From Roseobacter sp. GAI101 (GTDB taxonomy: Bacteria; Pseudomonadota; Alphaproteobacteria; Rhodobacterales; Rhodobacteraceae), in contig NZ_DS999213.1 of the NCBI RefSeq assembly GCF_000156335.1, forward strand, positions 1,227,194 to 1,291,193: 64,000 nt of DNA, read 5' to 3'. The stretch's first letter is position 1; every line of letters starts with the position of its first letter. This document shows, piece after piece, positions 54,644 to 63,987 of the stretch. The notes below the pieces were generated by a model. It had not been told where the DNA came from, made no database searches, and was given only the letters and a program-made list of their open reading frames with translations. Both the position numbers and the translations under genes were made by a program.

Positions 54644-56356
54644 ATGAAAACCGAAATGACGCGCTACCTGCCCATCCTGACATGGTGCCGGGCCTATAAC
54701 CGCTCCGCCCTGTCAAACGACCTTGTTGCCGCGTTGATCGTGACGATCATGCTGATCCCGCAATCGCTGGCCTATGCGTTGTTGGCTGGGCTGCCACCCG
54801 AGGCAGGGCTTTACGCCTCAATCGCGCCGATCATGCTCTACGCGGTCTTTGGCACCAGCCGCGCCCTAGCAGTTGGCCCTGTTGCGGTTGTCTCATTGAT
54901 GACTGCGGCGGCACTCAGCAATATCGTTGATCAAGGTTCGATGGGCTATGCCGTGGCTGCGCTATCGCTCGCTGCCTTGTCGGGTGCGATCTTACTGGCG
55001 ATGGGTTTATTCCGCCTAGGGTTCATTGCCAATTTCCTGTCTCATCCCGTCATCGCGGGTTTTATCACCGCATCGGGCATCATCATCGCCGCCAGCCAGC
55101 TCAAGCACATCCTCGGAATTGATGCGGAGGGCCACAATCTGCTGGAACTGGTTATTTCACTTTCGGAGCACGTAAACGAGACAAATTTGATAACAGCCAT
55201 CATCGGCATCCTTGCGACGGGGTTCCTTTTTTGGATGCGTAAAGGATTGAAGCCTTTGTTGAAGCGGGTTGGCCTCTCAGATGTTGTCACGGGTGTTCTC
55301 GTGAAAACCGGTCCTATGGCTGTCGTTGTGGCGACAATCGCAGCCGTGTGGGCCCTCGGGCTGGCCGACGAAGGCGTCAGGATCGTCGGCTAGGTGCCGC
55401 AAAGCCTGCCCCCGCTCACTCTCCCGTCTTTTTCACCCGACCTGCTCGGGCAGCTTCTTCTTCCGGCATTCCTGATCTCAATCATTGGCTTTGTAGAATC
55501 GATTTCTGTTGCCCAGACTCTTGCCGCCAAGAAACGTCAACGCATCGATCCCGACCAAGAATTGATTGGCCTCGGGGCCGCAAATATTGGCGCGTCTTTG
55601 ACAGGTGGCTTTCCTGTTACTGGCGGGTTTTCGCGATCCGTGGTAAATTTTGATGCAGGAGCTGAAACGCCTGCCGCAGGCGCATTCACTGCCGTCGGCT
55701 TAGCTATTGCCGCTCTGGCCTTTACACCCCTGATCTACTTCCTGCCCAAAGCCACCCTAGCCGCAACGATTATCGTCGCCGTCTTGAGCCTTGTTGATTT
55801 TTCAATCCTTACGCGCAGTTGGGCCTACTCAAAAGCTGACTTCTCGGCCGTCTTCGCCACGATTGTCATCACACTTGTGATGGGCGTTGAAGCAGGCGTT
55901 TCTGCTGGTGTCGGACTGTCAATTCTGTTGCATCTCTACAAGTCATCAAAACCGCATATTGCTGAAATCGGACAAGTTCCGGGCACAGAGCACTACCGCA
56001 ATATCCTGCGCCGTGACGTAACAACCGACCCGCGCATCGTGTCCTTGCGGGTCGATGAGAGCCTGTATTTCGCGAATGCGCGTTACATGGAAGACAAGAT
56101 TCACAACCGTGTCGCGGATGACAAAAACGTCCGCCACGTCATTCTTCAATGTTCGGCAATCAATTACATCGACTTCAGCGCGTTGGAATCGCTCGAAACC
56201 ATCTATGACAGGCTTCATGAAATGGATGTAAAGTTGCATCTGTCTGAGGTCAAAGGCCCCGTGATGGACCGCTTGAAACGGGCGAATTTTTTGTCTGAAC
56301 TGACCGGTGAAGTGTTTTTGTCGCAGTTTGATGCAATCAGAACTTTGAAGTGTTGA
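54644..56356 (+). pseudogene. SulP-family anion permease interrupted by one in-frame TAG
   Basis: The frame reads from MKTEMTRYLPILTWCRAYNR through typical SulP helices (ALIVTIMLIPQSLAYALLAG, ALAVGPVAVVSLMTAAALSN) to GVRIVG, meets TAG at 55391-55393, and continues in the same frame with VPQSLPPLTLPSF, further helices and a complete STAS domain (HVILQCSAINYIDFSALESL). Changing one base (GAG to TAG) would account for the stop, since Glu before VPxxLPP is common in the family. Everything else, 570 codons, is intact, so the mutation is recent or the stop is read through. Normally an inorganic anion (sulfate) transporter. Confidence 0.88.
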
Positions 56357-56455
56357 TTCACAGGTCGAATTGACCCATTTTTCCATTCGACGCTGACCAT
56401 TCTGAGGCATGGAATTTCGTGGAAAGTCGGCCGAATTACTTACATTCGATGGGCC
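56351..56455 (+). repeat. 105-bp direct repeat, right copy (IS-end remnant)
   Basis: Partner of 44683-44787, same orientation, about 80% identity without gaps, beginning TGTTGATTCACAGGTCGAAT. Its first bases overlap the SulP stop codon region, meaning it abuts the end of the sulfur module exactly. Confidence 0.6.
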
Positions 56456-56950
56456 GCCAGTCGTAAATCGTGCGTGGCGGGAGTTGGTGGCTTCGCTGGA
56501 TCACCCGCACATGCTCACACAGGATCTGACCCTCCGCGGCGATTACCAGCCTGTTAGGATAAGCGCTCCAAATCGACCTTCTCTGCGTAGAAGGGCCAAG
56601 CGCCTGCTCGACCTTAGCCCGGCGTCGCTCCTGGCCCAAAGCCGCCTTCCAGCAACCACCCCGGATGCTGTGGTGCGGCCCGTCGAAGCGGCCGTTGGTG
56701 CATGGTTGACGCATTCCGCGCGGTGGGAGGTTGCTCTGTAGTTTTAATTGACACCAATTGAATGAAATAAATAACTGCTACCCAACGGGCCGCAGTTATT
56801 TATGTGCCTAAACCTCATATTTCGCAATAGTTGCTGCGCATATCCATCGGCATCCTTTTTTCCTTGGTAGGCTGCATCTTGCTGGTAGATTAACGCAAAT
56901 ATTGCGTCACGAACGAACTCTCAGATCGCCAAAAACGTGAGTATCCTTGC
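56456..56950. other. Gene-free stretch with dispersed repeats
   Basis: Contains a repeat block around 56570-56650 (AGAAGGGCCAAGCGCCTGCT, CGACCTTAGCCC) and an AT-rich part. No gene was recognised. Confidence 0.45.
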
Positions 56951-57414
56951 TTAGTTGTCGGCTTGCTTTGGCTTCTGAGTTGTTCCGGCGGCGTTCTCAC
57001 TCTCAGTTCCAGTATCAGAACCAGCAGATTCGCCTTCGGCGTTATGGTTTTCCGCCTCCTTTGACGATGCCGTGTCAGACGCGTTGCCCTCAATCACGGA
57101 CGTATCACCCGACGCGCCATCGGTCGCTGCGTCGGTCTGCTGATCGCTGCTCAATGTCGTGATCTGCGTCCCATCTTTCGATGATGCGCCGGAGGATTCG
57201 GCATTCTGGCTATCCGCCTGTGACGGTTCGTCGGATGGTAGGCCACCGGATTCCTTTAACGAATCCACCAAGTCGGCGCTGTCGTTAATGTCGCTGTCGT
57301 TCTCAGTTACGTCCTCACTTTCGGCGTCGGACGACGTGCCCTCTTCTTCGTTCTCCGCGGCGGACTGCCCGGAAGAGTTAGAATTCGAAGATGGCGCTTT
57401 GGAAGCGTCCGAAT
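56951..57414 (-). pseudogene. C-terminal fragment of a Ser/Asp/Glu-rich protein, cut by IS21 copy 2
   Basis: About 153 codons up to the IS boundary: NSDASKAPSSNSNSSGQSAA, a strongly acidic low-complexity chain with no hydrophobic core. It ends with a stop at 56951. The frame continues into IS21 sequence, which cannot be its true N-terminus, and the other side of the IS carries unrelated IS3 sequence, so the 5' part has been lost. Composition suggests a surface or secreted disordered protein; function unknown. Confidence 0.6.
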
Positions 57415-57551
57415 TGTCAACGGCGGCGTAACAACCTGCCATTGGGGCGGAGCAAAAGTCGGCCACTTGGTTACGCGCCTTGGGGCGTGATGCCATTAAG
57501 TAGCAAGCACGTTCCATGGCGCGTTGGCCGTCAGGCCAACCTGATGATGTG

Positions 57552-58310
57552 TTAAGTTTTGGTACGCTTTGATTTGCTCTGATTGAGCCTGTAGCTTTCA
57601 CCATTCATTTCCAGAATGTTCACGTGGTGTGTCAGCCGATCCAGTAATGCGCCGGTCAGTCGTTCTGTGCCGAAGGTTTCTGTCCACTCTTCGAACGGCA
57701 GGTTGCTGGTGATGAGTGTTGATCCACGCTCGTAGCGTTGCGAGATCAGTTCGAACAGCAGTTCAGCGCCTGTTTTACTGAGCGGCACAAAACCCAGTTC
57801 ATCGATGATCAACAGGCTGACCTTAGCGAGCTGGCGTTGCAATCGCAGCAGCCGTTTCTCGTCTCGCGCTTCCATCAACTCGTTCACCAGTGAGGCCGCC
57901 GTGACAAAAGCGACAGGCATGCCCTTTTGGCAGGCGGCCAGGCCCAACCCGAGGGCGATGTGGGTCTTTCCAGTGCCAGATGGGCCAAGTGCGATGACAT
58001 TCTCCCGCCGTTCGACCCAATCACACCGCGCCAGATCCAAGACCATCATCTTGTTCAACGACGGGATTGCCTTGAAGTCGAAACTGTCCAGGCTTTTGAC
58101 GGCTGGGAACTTGGCCGATTTGATCCTGCGCTCGACCATGCGGCGTTCGCGGTCGATCAGTTCAAGCTCGGTCAGCCGGGCCAAATAACGGACATGATCC
58201 ACGCCCTGCGCGGCACAGATGCGCGCGAGCTTGTCGTGTTCACGCTGGAAGGTCGGTAAGCGCAGGGTTTTGAGATGGTTGGCCAAGAGCAGTTCTGGTG
58301 CATCGGTCAT
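57552..58310 (-). CDS. istB: IstB-like ATP-binding transposition protein, IS21 copy 2
   Basis: 252 residues, identical in predicted sequence to the copy at 25012-25770. AAA+ ATPase with ALGPSGTGKTHIALGLG (Walker A) and LLIIDELGF (Walker B). Start overlaps the istA stop. Confidence 0.96.
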   Translation of the reverse strand: MTDAPELLLANHLKTLRLPTFQREHDKLARICAAQGVDHVRYLARLTELELIDRERRMVERRIKSAKFPAVKSLDSFDFKAIPSLNKMMVLDLARCDWVERRENVIALGPSGTGKTHIALGLGLAACQKGMPVAFVTAASLVNELMEARDEKRLLRLQRQLAKVSLLIIDELGFVPLSKTGAELLFELISQRYERGSTLITSNLPFEEWTETFGTERLTGALLDRLTHHVNILEMNGESYRLNQSKSKRTKT

Positions 58311-59812
58311 GCGCCACCTCCATCCAGCAGGCTCATGTAGGATGCGGCTGATGTCGTCGCGACATGCGTTCTGGGCAGAAACGGATAGAGATCCAAATCC
58401 AACCGAGGCTGCCTGCGTTCAACGCGGCATAGCACAAGGTGTTTGATGGCATCAAAGCTGATGGCTCCCATTTGAAGCGCATCTTTGACTGCATTGTGCA
58501 GCACCTCCATCTCAAAGCGTTCCAGCAGACGGAGGACCTGCACGTACTCGCGCTTCCCAGCCTTGCCCTGCCGCGCTTCCAACAACCGTTGCAACGTTGA
58601 AAATGCATCAGGTAGGTTCCAGTTTTGCAACGGAGCTGCCTGATCAAAGGCCATGATCTTACGCTCAATCAGTCGTAGATAATGCACAGGGTCAAAGGTG
58701 ATATCGTCTTTGTCGTATGACCTGACATGCTGCGCAATCACCTCAGCAGCGCAGCCAATAACGACCCGATCCACAAATCCCTTTATCCAGACCTCACGGT
58801 GACCAAAGGCCACCGGCACTGAGTAATCATTGCCGCGATAGCGCACCACGGATGTCGATGTGACCTGGCCACTGCGCAGGTCGCAAGCTTCAAACGGCGC
58901 ATCTGGCAAGCCCTGCATCGCAGCCAGATCAGCCTGCAATCGTTCACCGATGCTGATCTTATAGCCGCGCAAGATGTCTGCTTGCCGTTTGCAGCACTGT
59001 TCTTCGAGGTAATCGTTGAACGCTGCCCAACTCGCAAAGCGGGGCATTGGTACCATGAAGTTACGACGAGAATAGCCGACGAGACCTTCGACTTTACCTT
59101 TATCGTTCCCCTTTCCGGGGCGACCGTATCGGTCTCGGACCACGTAATGCGACAGCATCGCGCTGAACCGCTGTGTTCTCTGACGTTCGCCATTCGGCAT
59201 GATCTTTGCAACCAAGCAACGGTCATTGTCGTAGAGCACCGACTGTGGCACCGCTCCAAAGAACGCAAACGCGTGAACATGCCCATCCAACCAAGCCTCG
59301 GTGTTCGCGGCAGGATAGGCACGGACATAACAGGCATCACTATGCGGCAGATCCAGCGCGAAGAAATAGGCTTTCTGCTCAATGCCACCAATCACAACCA
59401 ACGCTTCGCCAAAGTCGGCCTGCGCATGTCCGGGCGGATGGCTCAACGGCACGAACATCTCACGCGAACCGCGCTTCTTGTTGCGCACATAATCTTTGAC
59501 GATGGTGTACCCGCCGTTGAAGCCGCATTCATCACGGAGCCGTTCAAAAATGCGCTTGGATGTGTGTCGCTGCTTACGAGGGCGCATCTTGTCTTCCGCC
59601 AACCACCGATCAATCTGATCGATATATGCATCCAACTTCGGGCGTTTAATCGCCGCCGTCCGCCGGTATCCAGGCGGCTCAGAATGCGCCAACATCTTCG
59701 CAACACTGTCCCGGCTGATCCCAAAATCCCGAGCTATCTGCCGCCCGCTCAACCCATCCTGAAAATGGGCGCGACGCACCTTCAAATATAATTCCACAGT
59801 GAATATCCCCAA
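58307..59812 (-). CDS. istA: IstA transposase, IS21 copy 2
   Basis: 501 residues, intact. N-terminal HTH GLSGRQIARDFGISRDSVAK, then an rve/DDE core (HAQADFGEALVVIGG; VLYDNDRCLVAK; GKNDKGKVEG-like region reads GKGNDKGKVEGLVGYSRRN), and a C-terminal beta domain. Works with IstB; this is the only complete istAB pair in the window and could mobilise both copies. Confidence 0.96.
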   Translation of the reverse strand: MGIFTVELYLKVRRAHFQDGLSGRQIARDFGISRDSVAKMLAHSEPPGYRRTAAIKRPKLDAYIDQIDRWLAEDKMRPRKQRHTSKRIFERLRDECGFNGGYTIVKDYVRNKKRGSREMFVPLSHPPGHAQADFGEALVVIGGIEQKAYFFALDLPHSDACYVRAYPAANTEAWLDGHVHAFAFFGAVPQSVLYDNDRCLVAKIMPNGERQRTQRFSAMLSHYVVRDRYGRPGKGNDKGKVEGLVGYSRRNFMVPMPRFASWAAFNDYLEEQCCKRQADILRGYKISIGERLQADLAAMQGLPDAPFEACDLRSGQVTSTSVVRYRGNDYSVPVAFGHREVWIKGFVDRVVIGCAAEVIAQHVRSYDKDDITFDPVHYLRLIERKIMAFDQAAPLQNWNLPDAFSTLQRLLEARQGKAGKREYVQVLRLLERFEMEVLHNAVKDALQMGAISFDAIKHLVLCRVERRQPRLDLDLYPFLPRTHVATTSAASYMSLLDGGGA

Positions 59813-59914
59813 ACCCTCCCATCAAATGAAAGGGCCAAAGTGGCCGACTTTTAAGCCGCCCGCGACCGCACTACGCCGCCGCTACCGTGGTCGAGTATTG
59901 CTCCGCCGATCACA

Positions 59915-59990
59915 CCCGCGTGCTCCGCCTTCAAAATGAAGTTGATTTGTTCTTCCGTGAACCCTGATTGCTTTGCTGTCTGTCTCCTTC
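59915..59990 (-). pseudogene. N-terminal fragment of an IS3-family orfA
   Basis: The minus strand encodes KQSGFTEEQINFILKAEHAG, the opening of an IS3-type OrfA, and is then cut by the IS21 end. AAGGAG lies just before it. It differs from the IS3 element at 26039-27356, so it is a relic of another insertion. Confidence 0.6.
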
Positions 59991-60054
59991 GATCGGAACA
60001 GACTAACCCCAAATCGCGGGCACTTCAGGCCGAGCAGGTCATTTGCCGTCCGTA

Positions 60055-60981
60055 TTATTTACCGGCCGCATTCATGTACAAGGATCGTTGACCTTCTTTA
60101 ATGTAAGTCCATGCAATGAAACGGCTTGTCTTTTGCCCCTGCGCCATGTCGACGACCTTAAACTCGGCAACTTTTGCATTTTTGAGAATTCTGTAGAGGG
60201 GCTGGAGGTTATCCTTTTTCGACACCAAGGAGCTGAACCACAGGCACTGGTCGGCGAACTCCATGCTCTGCTCAACCATGGTCGCCAGAAACTTTATCTC
60301 GCCACCCGGACACCAAAGTTCGGCATTTTGTCCCCCGAAATTGAGCTTTTTTGAATGCTCCTTGCCAAGGTTACGCCACTTGCGTTGGTTGCCTTTATTG
60401 GCGTGTTCGATGGAAGCATGGAAAGGCGGGTTGCACAGGGTGACATGGAAAGCATCGCAGGGTTCGATCACCCCTCTAAAAATATTCTGACGTGATTTAT
60501 GTCGTCTGAGGGTGATCTTCAGCTTATTGAATTCGCAAATCTGCTGCGCCGACTTGATGGCACCCGCGTCTATATCGACGCCGGTGAAGTGCCAGCCGTA
60601 TTCACTCTGGCCGGTAAGAGGGTACACTAGGCTTGCCCCGGTGCCTATGTCCAACGCTTTGATCTGACGCCCACGCGGGATTTCTTGATTGTTGCTGCAA
60701 GCCAGCAAGTCCGCCAGATAGTGGATGTAGTCGACACGACCGGGAATTGGAGGGCATAGATAATTGGCCGGGATGTCCCAGAAATTAATATCGTAATACG
60801 TCTTCAGCAACGCCCGATTAAGCATACGGACCGCTGCCACGTCTTGAAAATCAATGGTTGTCTGACCGACAGGGTTGGTGATCGTGAATGCCTCAAGTTC
60901 AGGTAAATCCGACACCAAACGCACAAAATCGTAACCTTCTCTGTGTTGATTACGCGGGTGCAGATTAGTTTTGGTAGCCAT
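60055..60981 (-). CDS. rlmF: 23S rRNA adenine-N6-methyltransferase RlmF-like
   Basis: 308 residues. The SAM-binding motif ALDIGTGASLVYPL and the N6-adenine catalytic motif CNPPFHAS are present, with family segments HPRNQHREGYDF at the start and IPGRVDYIHYLADLL. RlmF methylates A1618 of 23S rRNA. The gene is AT-richer than its neighbours and stands alone. The family is better known from gammaproteobacteria, so horizontal acquisition is plausible (composition and context only). Confidence 0.9.
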   Translation of the reverse strand: MATKTNLHPRNQHREGYDFVRLVSDLPELEAFTITNPVGQTTIDFQDVAAVRMLNRALLKTYYDINFWDIPANYLCPPIPGRVDYIHYLADLLACSNNQEIPRGRQIKALDIGTGASLVYPLTGQSEYGWHFTGVDIDAGAIKSAQQICEFNKLKITLRRHKSRQNIFRGVIEPCDAFHVTLCNPPFHASIEHANKGNQRKWRNLGKEHSKKLNFGGQNAELWCPGGEIKFLATMVEQSMEFADQCLWFSSLVSKKDNLQPLYRILKNAKVAEFKVVDMAQGQKTSRFIAWTYIKEGQRSLYMNAAGK

Positions 60982-61926
60982 GGGGAAGCCTTTATTAACA
61001 CTGGTGGAAATACCTAACCAAACCGTTCGTCGATCTTAAGTCCTGAGGTAGAAATAGTAAAACTAATAGGGTGTTACATGTGGATGATAGATGAAGAATA
61101 TCCAAAATCCTGTGTATCAGGTTTCGCCGACGCTGTTTCGACAGATCAGTTATTGGCCCGTTCCGAGTATAGGATGCCACATCAATTTCGACCGCCATCG
61201 CATTCTATGAAGCTATTGCCTGACCGTTCGGTCTGGCGGGCGACATCCGCAATTTCGGGCTCTTTTCAGCCGTTCGCCGTGCGGTGCACCAATGCCGCTT
61301 AAGCGGGACGAAGCTGTCGTTATGTTTGGTTGCGCGAAAGTCAGCGAAGCGAGAACTTCTACCACCGTTGTTTTGGGGAGAGCGTTACTGACCGCTCGGC
61401 GTTCTCGCAGATCAATTCGTGCATAGCGTCCCATTACATTTCGAAACCAGATGACCGGTCCCAAAAACCTCCCGTTCTAGGGGGACATCTACAAACCCGA
61501 ATGGGGTGATGACTGTTTGCTGGAAGTTGTGGACCCGAACGAAACGTCCATAGGTTGATACGATCTGTTCGACGATGATTAGGCCGTGTTCGAAGAAGCG
61601 GTCGCACCTGTCCGGAATGAAGGCGCTGCAGCATTTGCAAATGGCAGCTCGAACGTCATTCGTTTCAGAAATCAGGCTGCGCGCAAACGCCCACCTTCGG
61701 CCCTCAATCCACAGCACATTGGACGGCAGCGTGCAGTTTTGCGGTGCAAGACGGACGCGAACGGCCCTCGACGATCCTTGGAGCCCGCCCCAAATTTGGA
61801 CCGTGGTATTCCAAACAAGCCAGCCTTAAGCGGAGCAACTTTGCTGTAACTACGCAAATACAGCTTTCAAAATCGAAACCGCCTCAAAGCACAACGCGCG
61901 CCCGATATAGGGCGCGCGCTGTCGTC
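60982..61926. other. Region without a confident gene between rlmF and the tct operon
   Basis: The left part (to about 61100) is AT-rich. The middle, 61412-61717 on the minus strand, is open for about 100 codons (including FFEHGLIIVEQIVSTYGRFV), but has no recognised family and is left uncalled. A dispersed repeat (GCAAGACGGACGCGAACGGC) lies near 61743. The right end of island 2 should lie around here, but no copy of the tRNA-Asn end was found. Confidence 0.4.
61895..61920 (-). terminator. GC-rich hairpin downstream of tctA
   Basis: GCGCGCCC-GATATA-GGGCGCGC, an 8-bp perfect stem seven bases after the tctA stop on the minus strand. The T-run on that strand is weak, so termination strength is uncertain. 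Confidence 0.55.
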
Positions 61927-63462
61927 TTAGTCTCGGGTCGAACCCTCGGCATCGCCGCGCTGCATGCCGGATTTAACCTTGCGGGCAAAAAACAGCGGCA
62001 GGATAAAGCCGATAATCGCCACGACCCAAAGACCGATGGCCAGCGGGCTGTCGATAAGGGTCCACCAGTTTCCGTCGTCGATGGTGATAGCGCGGCGCAG
62101 ATTGTTCTCCATCGCGTTGCCAAGCAGCGTGCCAAGAATGATTGGCACCAATGGCACGTCAAACTTGCGCAATACCCAGCCCAACAGGCCGAACCCGATC
62201 ATCACCAGAAGGTCAAAGGATGACCCTGAGATTCCGTAGATCCCCACGAAGGAAACCATCGCGACGATAGGCATCAACACACGCGGCGGCACCAGCAACA
62301 GACGCGTGAAGATACCGACCATCGGGATGTTCAGCGCCAAAAGCATGAAGTTCGCGATGAAGAGCGCGGCAATCAGCCCCCAAACGACATCGGGATTGTT
62401 GGCAAACAACAAAGGCCCCGGCGTGATGTTCAGCGACAAAAGCACCGCAAGCAGCACAGCCGTTGTGCCCGATCCGGGCACACCAAGCGCCAGCATCGGT
62501 ACCAGCGCACCGCCTGCGGCCGCGTTATTGCCTGCCTCGGGGGCGGCAACACCACGCGGGTCGCCGGTACCGAAAGTGCCGTCTTTGTCGACCAGCCTTT
62601 TTTCCAGCGAATACGACAGGAACGAGCCAAGCGAAGCCCCCGCCCCCGGCAGAACACCCGCAATAAAGCCCACGAAAGAGGACCGCAGCATGGTAGGCGT
62701 GCAGGCCTTGAGCATAGACCGCGGCGGGCTAAGGCGGCCGATTACGATAGTCTTGCCCTTTGCACTCGCCTCACCGTGGCGGTTCTCCAGAAAGATAAAC
62801 ACCTCTGACAGGGCAAAAAGACCAACAATCGCCACCAGAAAATCAAGCCCGTCATAAAGATGGACCTCGCCGAAGGTGAAGCGCGGAACGCCGGTTTGTG
62901 TGTCCACGCCGATCATGGCAAGCCCCAGCCCCAAAGCGGCCGCGAAGGCCGATTTCGCCTGGTTGGTCGAAGATACACCACCCAAAGTCATGAAGGCCAA
63001 GGCGAAGAGCGCGAAATATTCCGCAGGTCCGAAAAGCAAAGCGATTTTGACCAGCTGCGGGGCCAGCAGGATCAGCCCCCATGTTGCAAAAAATGCCCCG
63101 ACGAAGGACGAGATGCCCGAAAGTGACAATGCCTCGCCAGCCATCCCTTTTTTCGCCATCGGGTAGCCGTCAAGGCAGGTCATCATCGCAGGTTCATCAC
63201 CCGGAATGTTAAGCAGGATAGACGAAATCCGCCCGCCATACATCGCGCCGTAATAGACAGATGTGAGCAAGATCAGCGAAGGTGTCGCCGCCAGACCCAG
63301 TGTGAACGCCAGCGGAATGAGGATTGCCACCCCGTTTGAAGGGCCAAGACCGGGCAGCGCGCCCATGATTGTCCCTAAAAAACAACCCAGCAGGGCAAGA
63401 CCGATATTCTGCCACGTCAGCGCGATGGCAAAGCCATCCGCGAGGCTTGATAACGTTTCCAT
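61927..63462 (-). CDS. tctA: Tripartite tricarboxylate transporter large permease TctA
   Basis: 511 residues, about twelve helices. Family motifs: GALPGLGPSNGVAILIP at the start, YGGRISSILLNIPGDEPA, and VLPGAGASLGSFLSYSLEK, GNNAAAGGALVPMLALGVPG in the second half. With TctB and a periplasmic TctC it takes up citrate or other carboxylates; substrate not determined. It follows tctB by 12 bp. Confidence 0.95.
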   Translation of the reverse strand: METLSSLADGFAIALTWQNIGLALLGCFLGTIMGALPGLGPSNGVAILIPLAFTLGLAATPSLILLTSVYYGAMYGGRISSILLNIPGDEPAMMTCLDGYPMAKKGMAGEALSLSGISSFVGAFFATWGLILLAPQLVKIALLFGPAEYFALFALAFMTLGGVSSTNQAKSAFAAALGLGLAMIGVDTQTGVPRFTFGEVHLYDGLDFLVAIVGLFALSEVFIFLENRHGEASAKGKTIVIGRLSPPRSMLKACTPTMLRSSFVGFIAGVLPGAGASLGSFLSYSLEKRLVDKDGTFGTGDPRGVAAPEAGNNAAAGGALVPMLALGVPGSGTTAVLLAVLLSLNITPGPLLFANNPDVVWGLIAALFIANFMLLALNIPMVGIFTRLLLVPPRVLMPIVAMVSFVGIYGISGSSFDLLVMIGFGLLGWVLRKFDVPLVPIILGTLLGNAMENNLRRAITIDDGNWWTLIDSPLAIGLWVVAIIGFILPLFFARKVKSGMQRGDAEGSTRD

Positions 63463-63474
63463 AAAATTGACCCC

Positions 63475-63906
63475 TTAAAAGCCGAGCGGGCCGCGGGCAA
63501 GCGACAGCCCCAGCACCAGATGAAACACCACATAAATCCCGACAGAGGTCCCGACGCCTGTCATGCAGGCCCCCAGAATGGTCGAGCCGAGACGCCATGA
63601 CAGGTAAGCGGCGGCAAATGCGGTCGCGGTGACAAAGCCCGCTACGGGCAACAACTGTGCATAAAGGATCATCACCACCGCCGCTGCGAGGATCTCGATC
63701 AATCGTCCCAGCGGTGGCCAGAGCGGCTCTGGGTCGGGACGCAGCGCGATCACGGCGCTTGAAAGCCCGAGAATAGCTGCAATGATATAGGGGAAGGCCT
63801 TGGGGCCTACAGCGTCTGACAGAAAGCTCTCTTTGATCTGGCTGGCCGCAATGGCAAAGCCGATGGCAAGAAGCACGCCGAACACGCCGAAAATTCGATC
63901 ACTCAT
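63475..63906 (-). CDS. tctB: Tripartite tricarboxylate transporter small subunit TctB
   Basis: 143 residues with four helices, starting MSDRIFGVFGVLLAIGFAIA; contains SDAVGPKAFPYIIAAILGLS, the family signature region. A GGAGATCGCC ribosome site precedes the ATG. Confidence 0.92.
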   Translation of the reverse strand: MSDRIFGVFGVLLAIGFAIAASQIKESFLSDAVGPKAFPYIIAAILGLSSAVIALRPDPEPLWPPLGRLIEILAAAVVMILYAQLLPVAGFVTATAFAAAYLSWRLGSTILGACMTGVGTSVGIYVVFHLVLGLSLARGPLGF

Positions 63907-63942
63907 GGCGATCTCCTTTTGCTGGGGCGAAAATTGGGGGAA

Positions 63943-63971
63943 AGGAAACGGGGCGCAGACGGTCCGCGCCC
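63943..63971 (-). terminator. Intercistronic hairpin between tctC and tctB
   Basis: ACGGGGCGC and GCGCCCCGT form a 9-bp perfect stem around an 9-11-base loop. Such hairpins after tctC genes usually protect the abundant binding-protein mRNA or partly terminate transcription. Confidence 0.6.
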
Positions 63972-63987
63972 CGTAGGATAGGCGTGA

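Larger units (their letters stand above)
57415..59914 (-). mobile_element. IS21-family element, copy 2, intact (2,500 bp)
   Basis: Same ends as copy 1 (TGTCAACGGCGG / CCGCCGATCACA). Contains intact istA and istB. No target-site duplication: the left flank reads GCGTCCGAAT and the right flank CCGCGTGCTCC. The right flank is a truncated IS3-type orfA, so the insertion was probably followed by deletion or recombination. Confidence 0.94.

Noticed and set aside
61412..61717. Minus-strand frame of about 100 codons
   Set aside because: Reasonable composition but no recognised family or ribosome site; mentioned only in the region entry.
60982..61926. Third tRNA-Asn end marking the right edge of island 2
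   Set aside because: No match to the 24-bp repeat was seen here or elsewhere after 36689.
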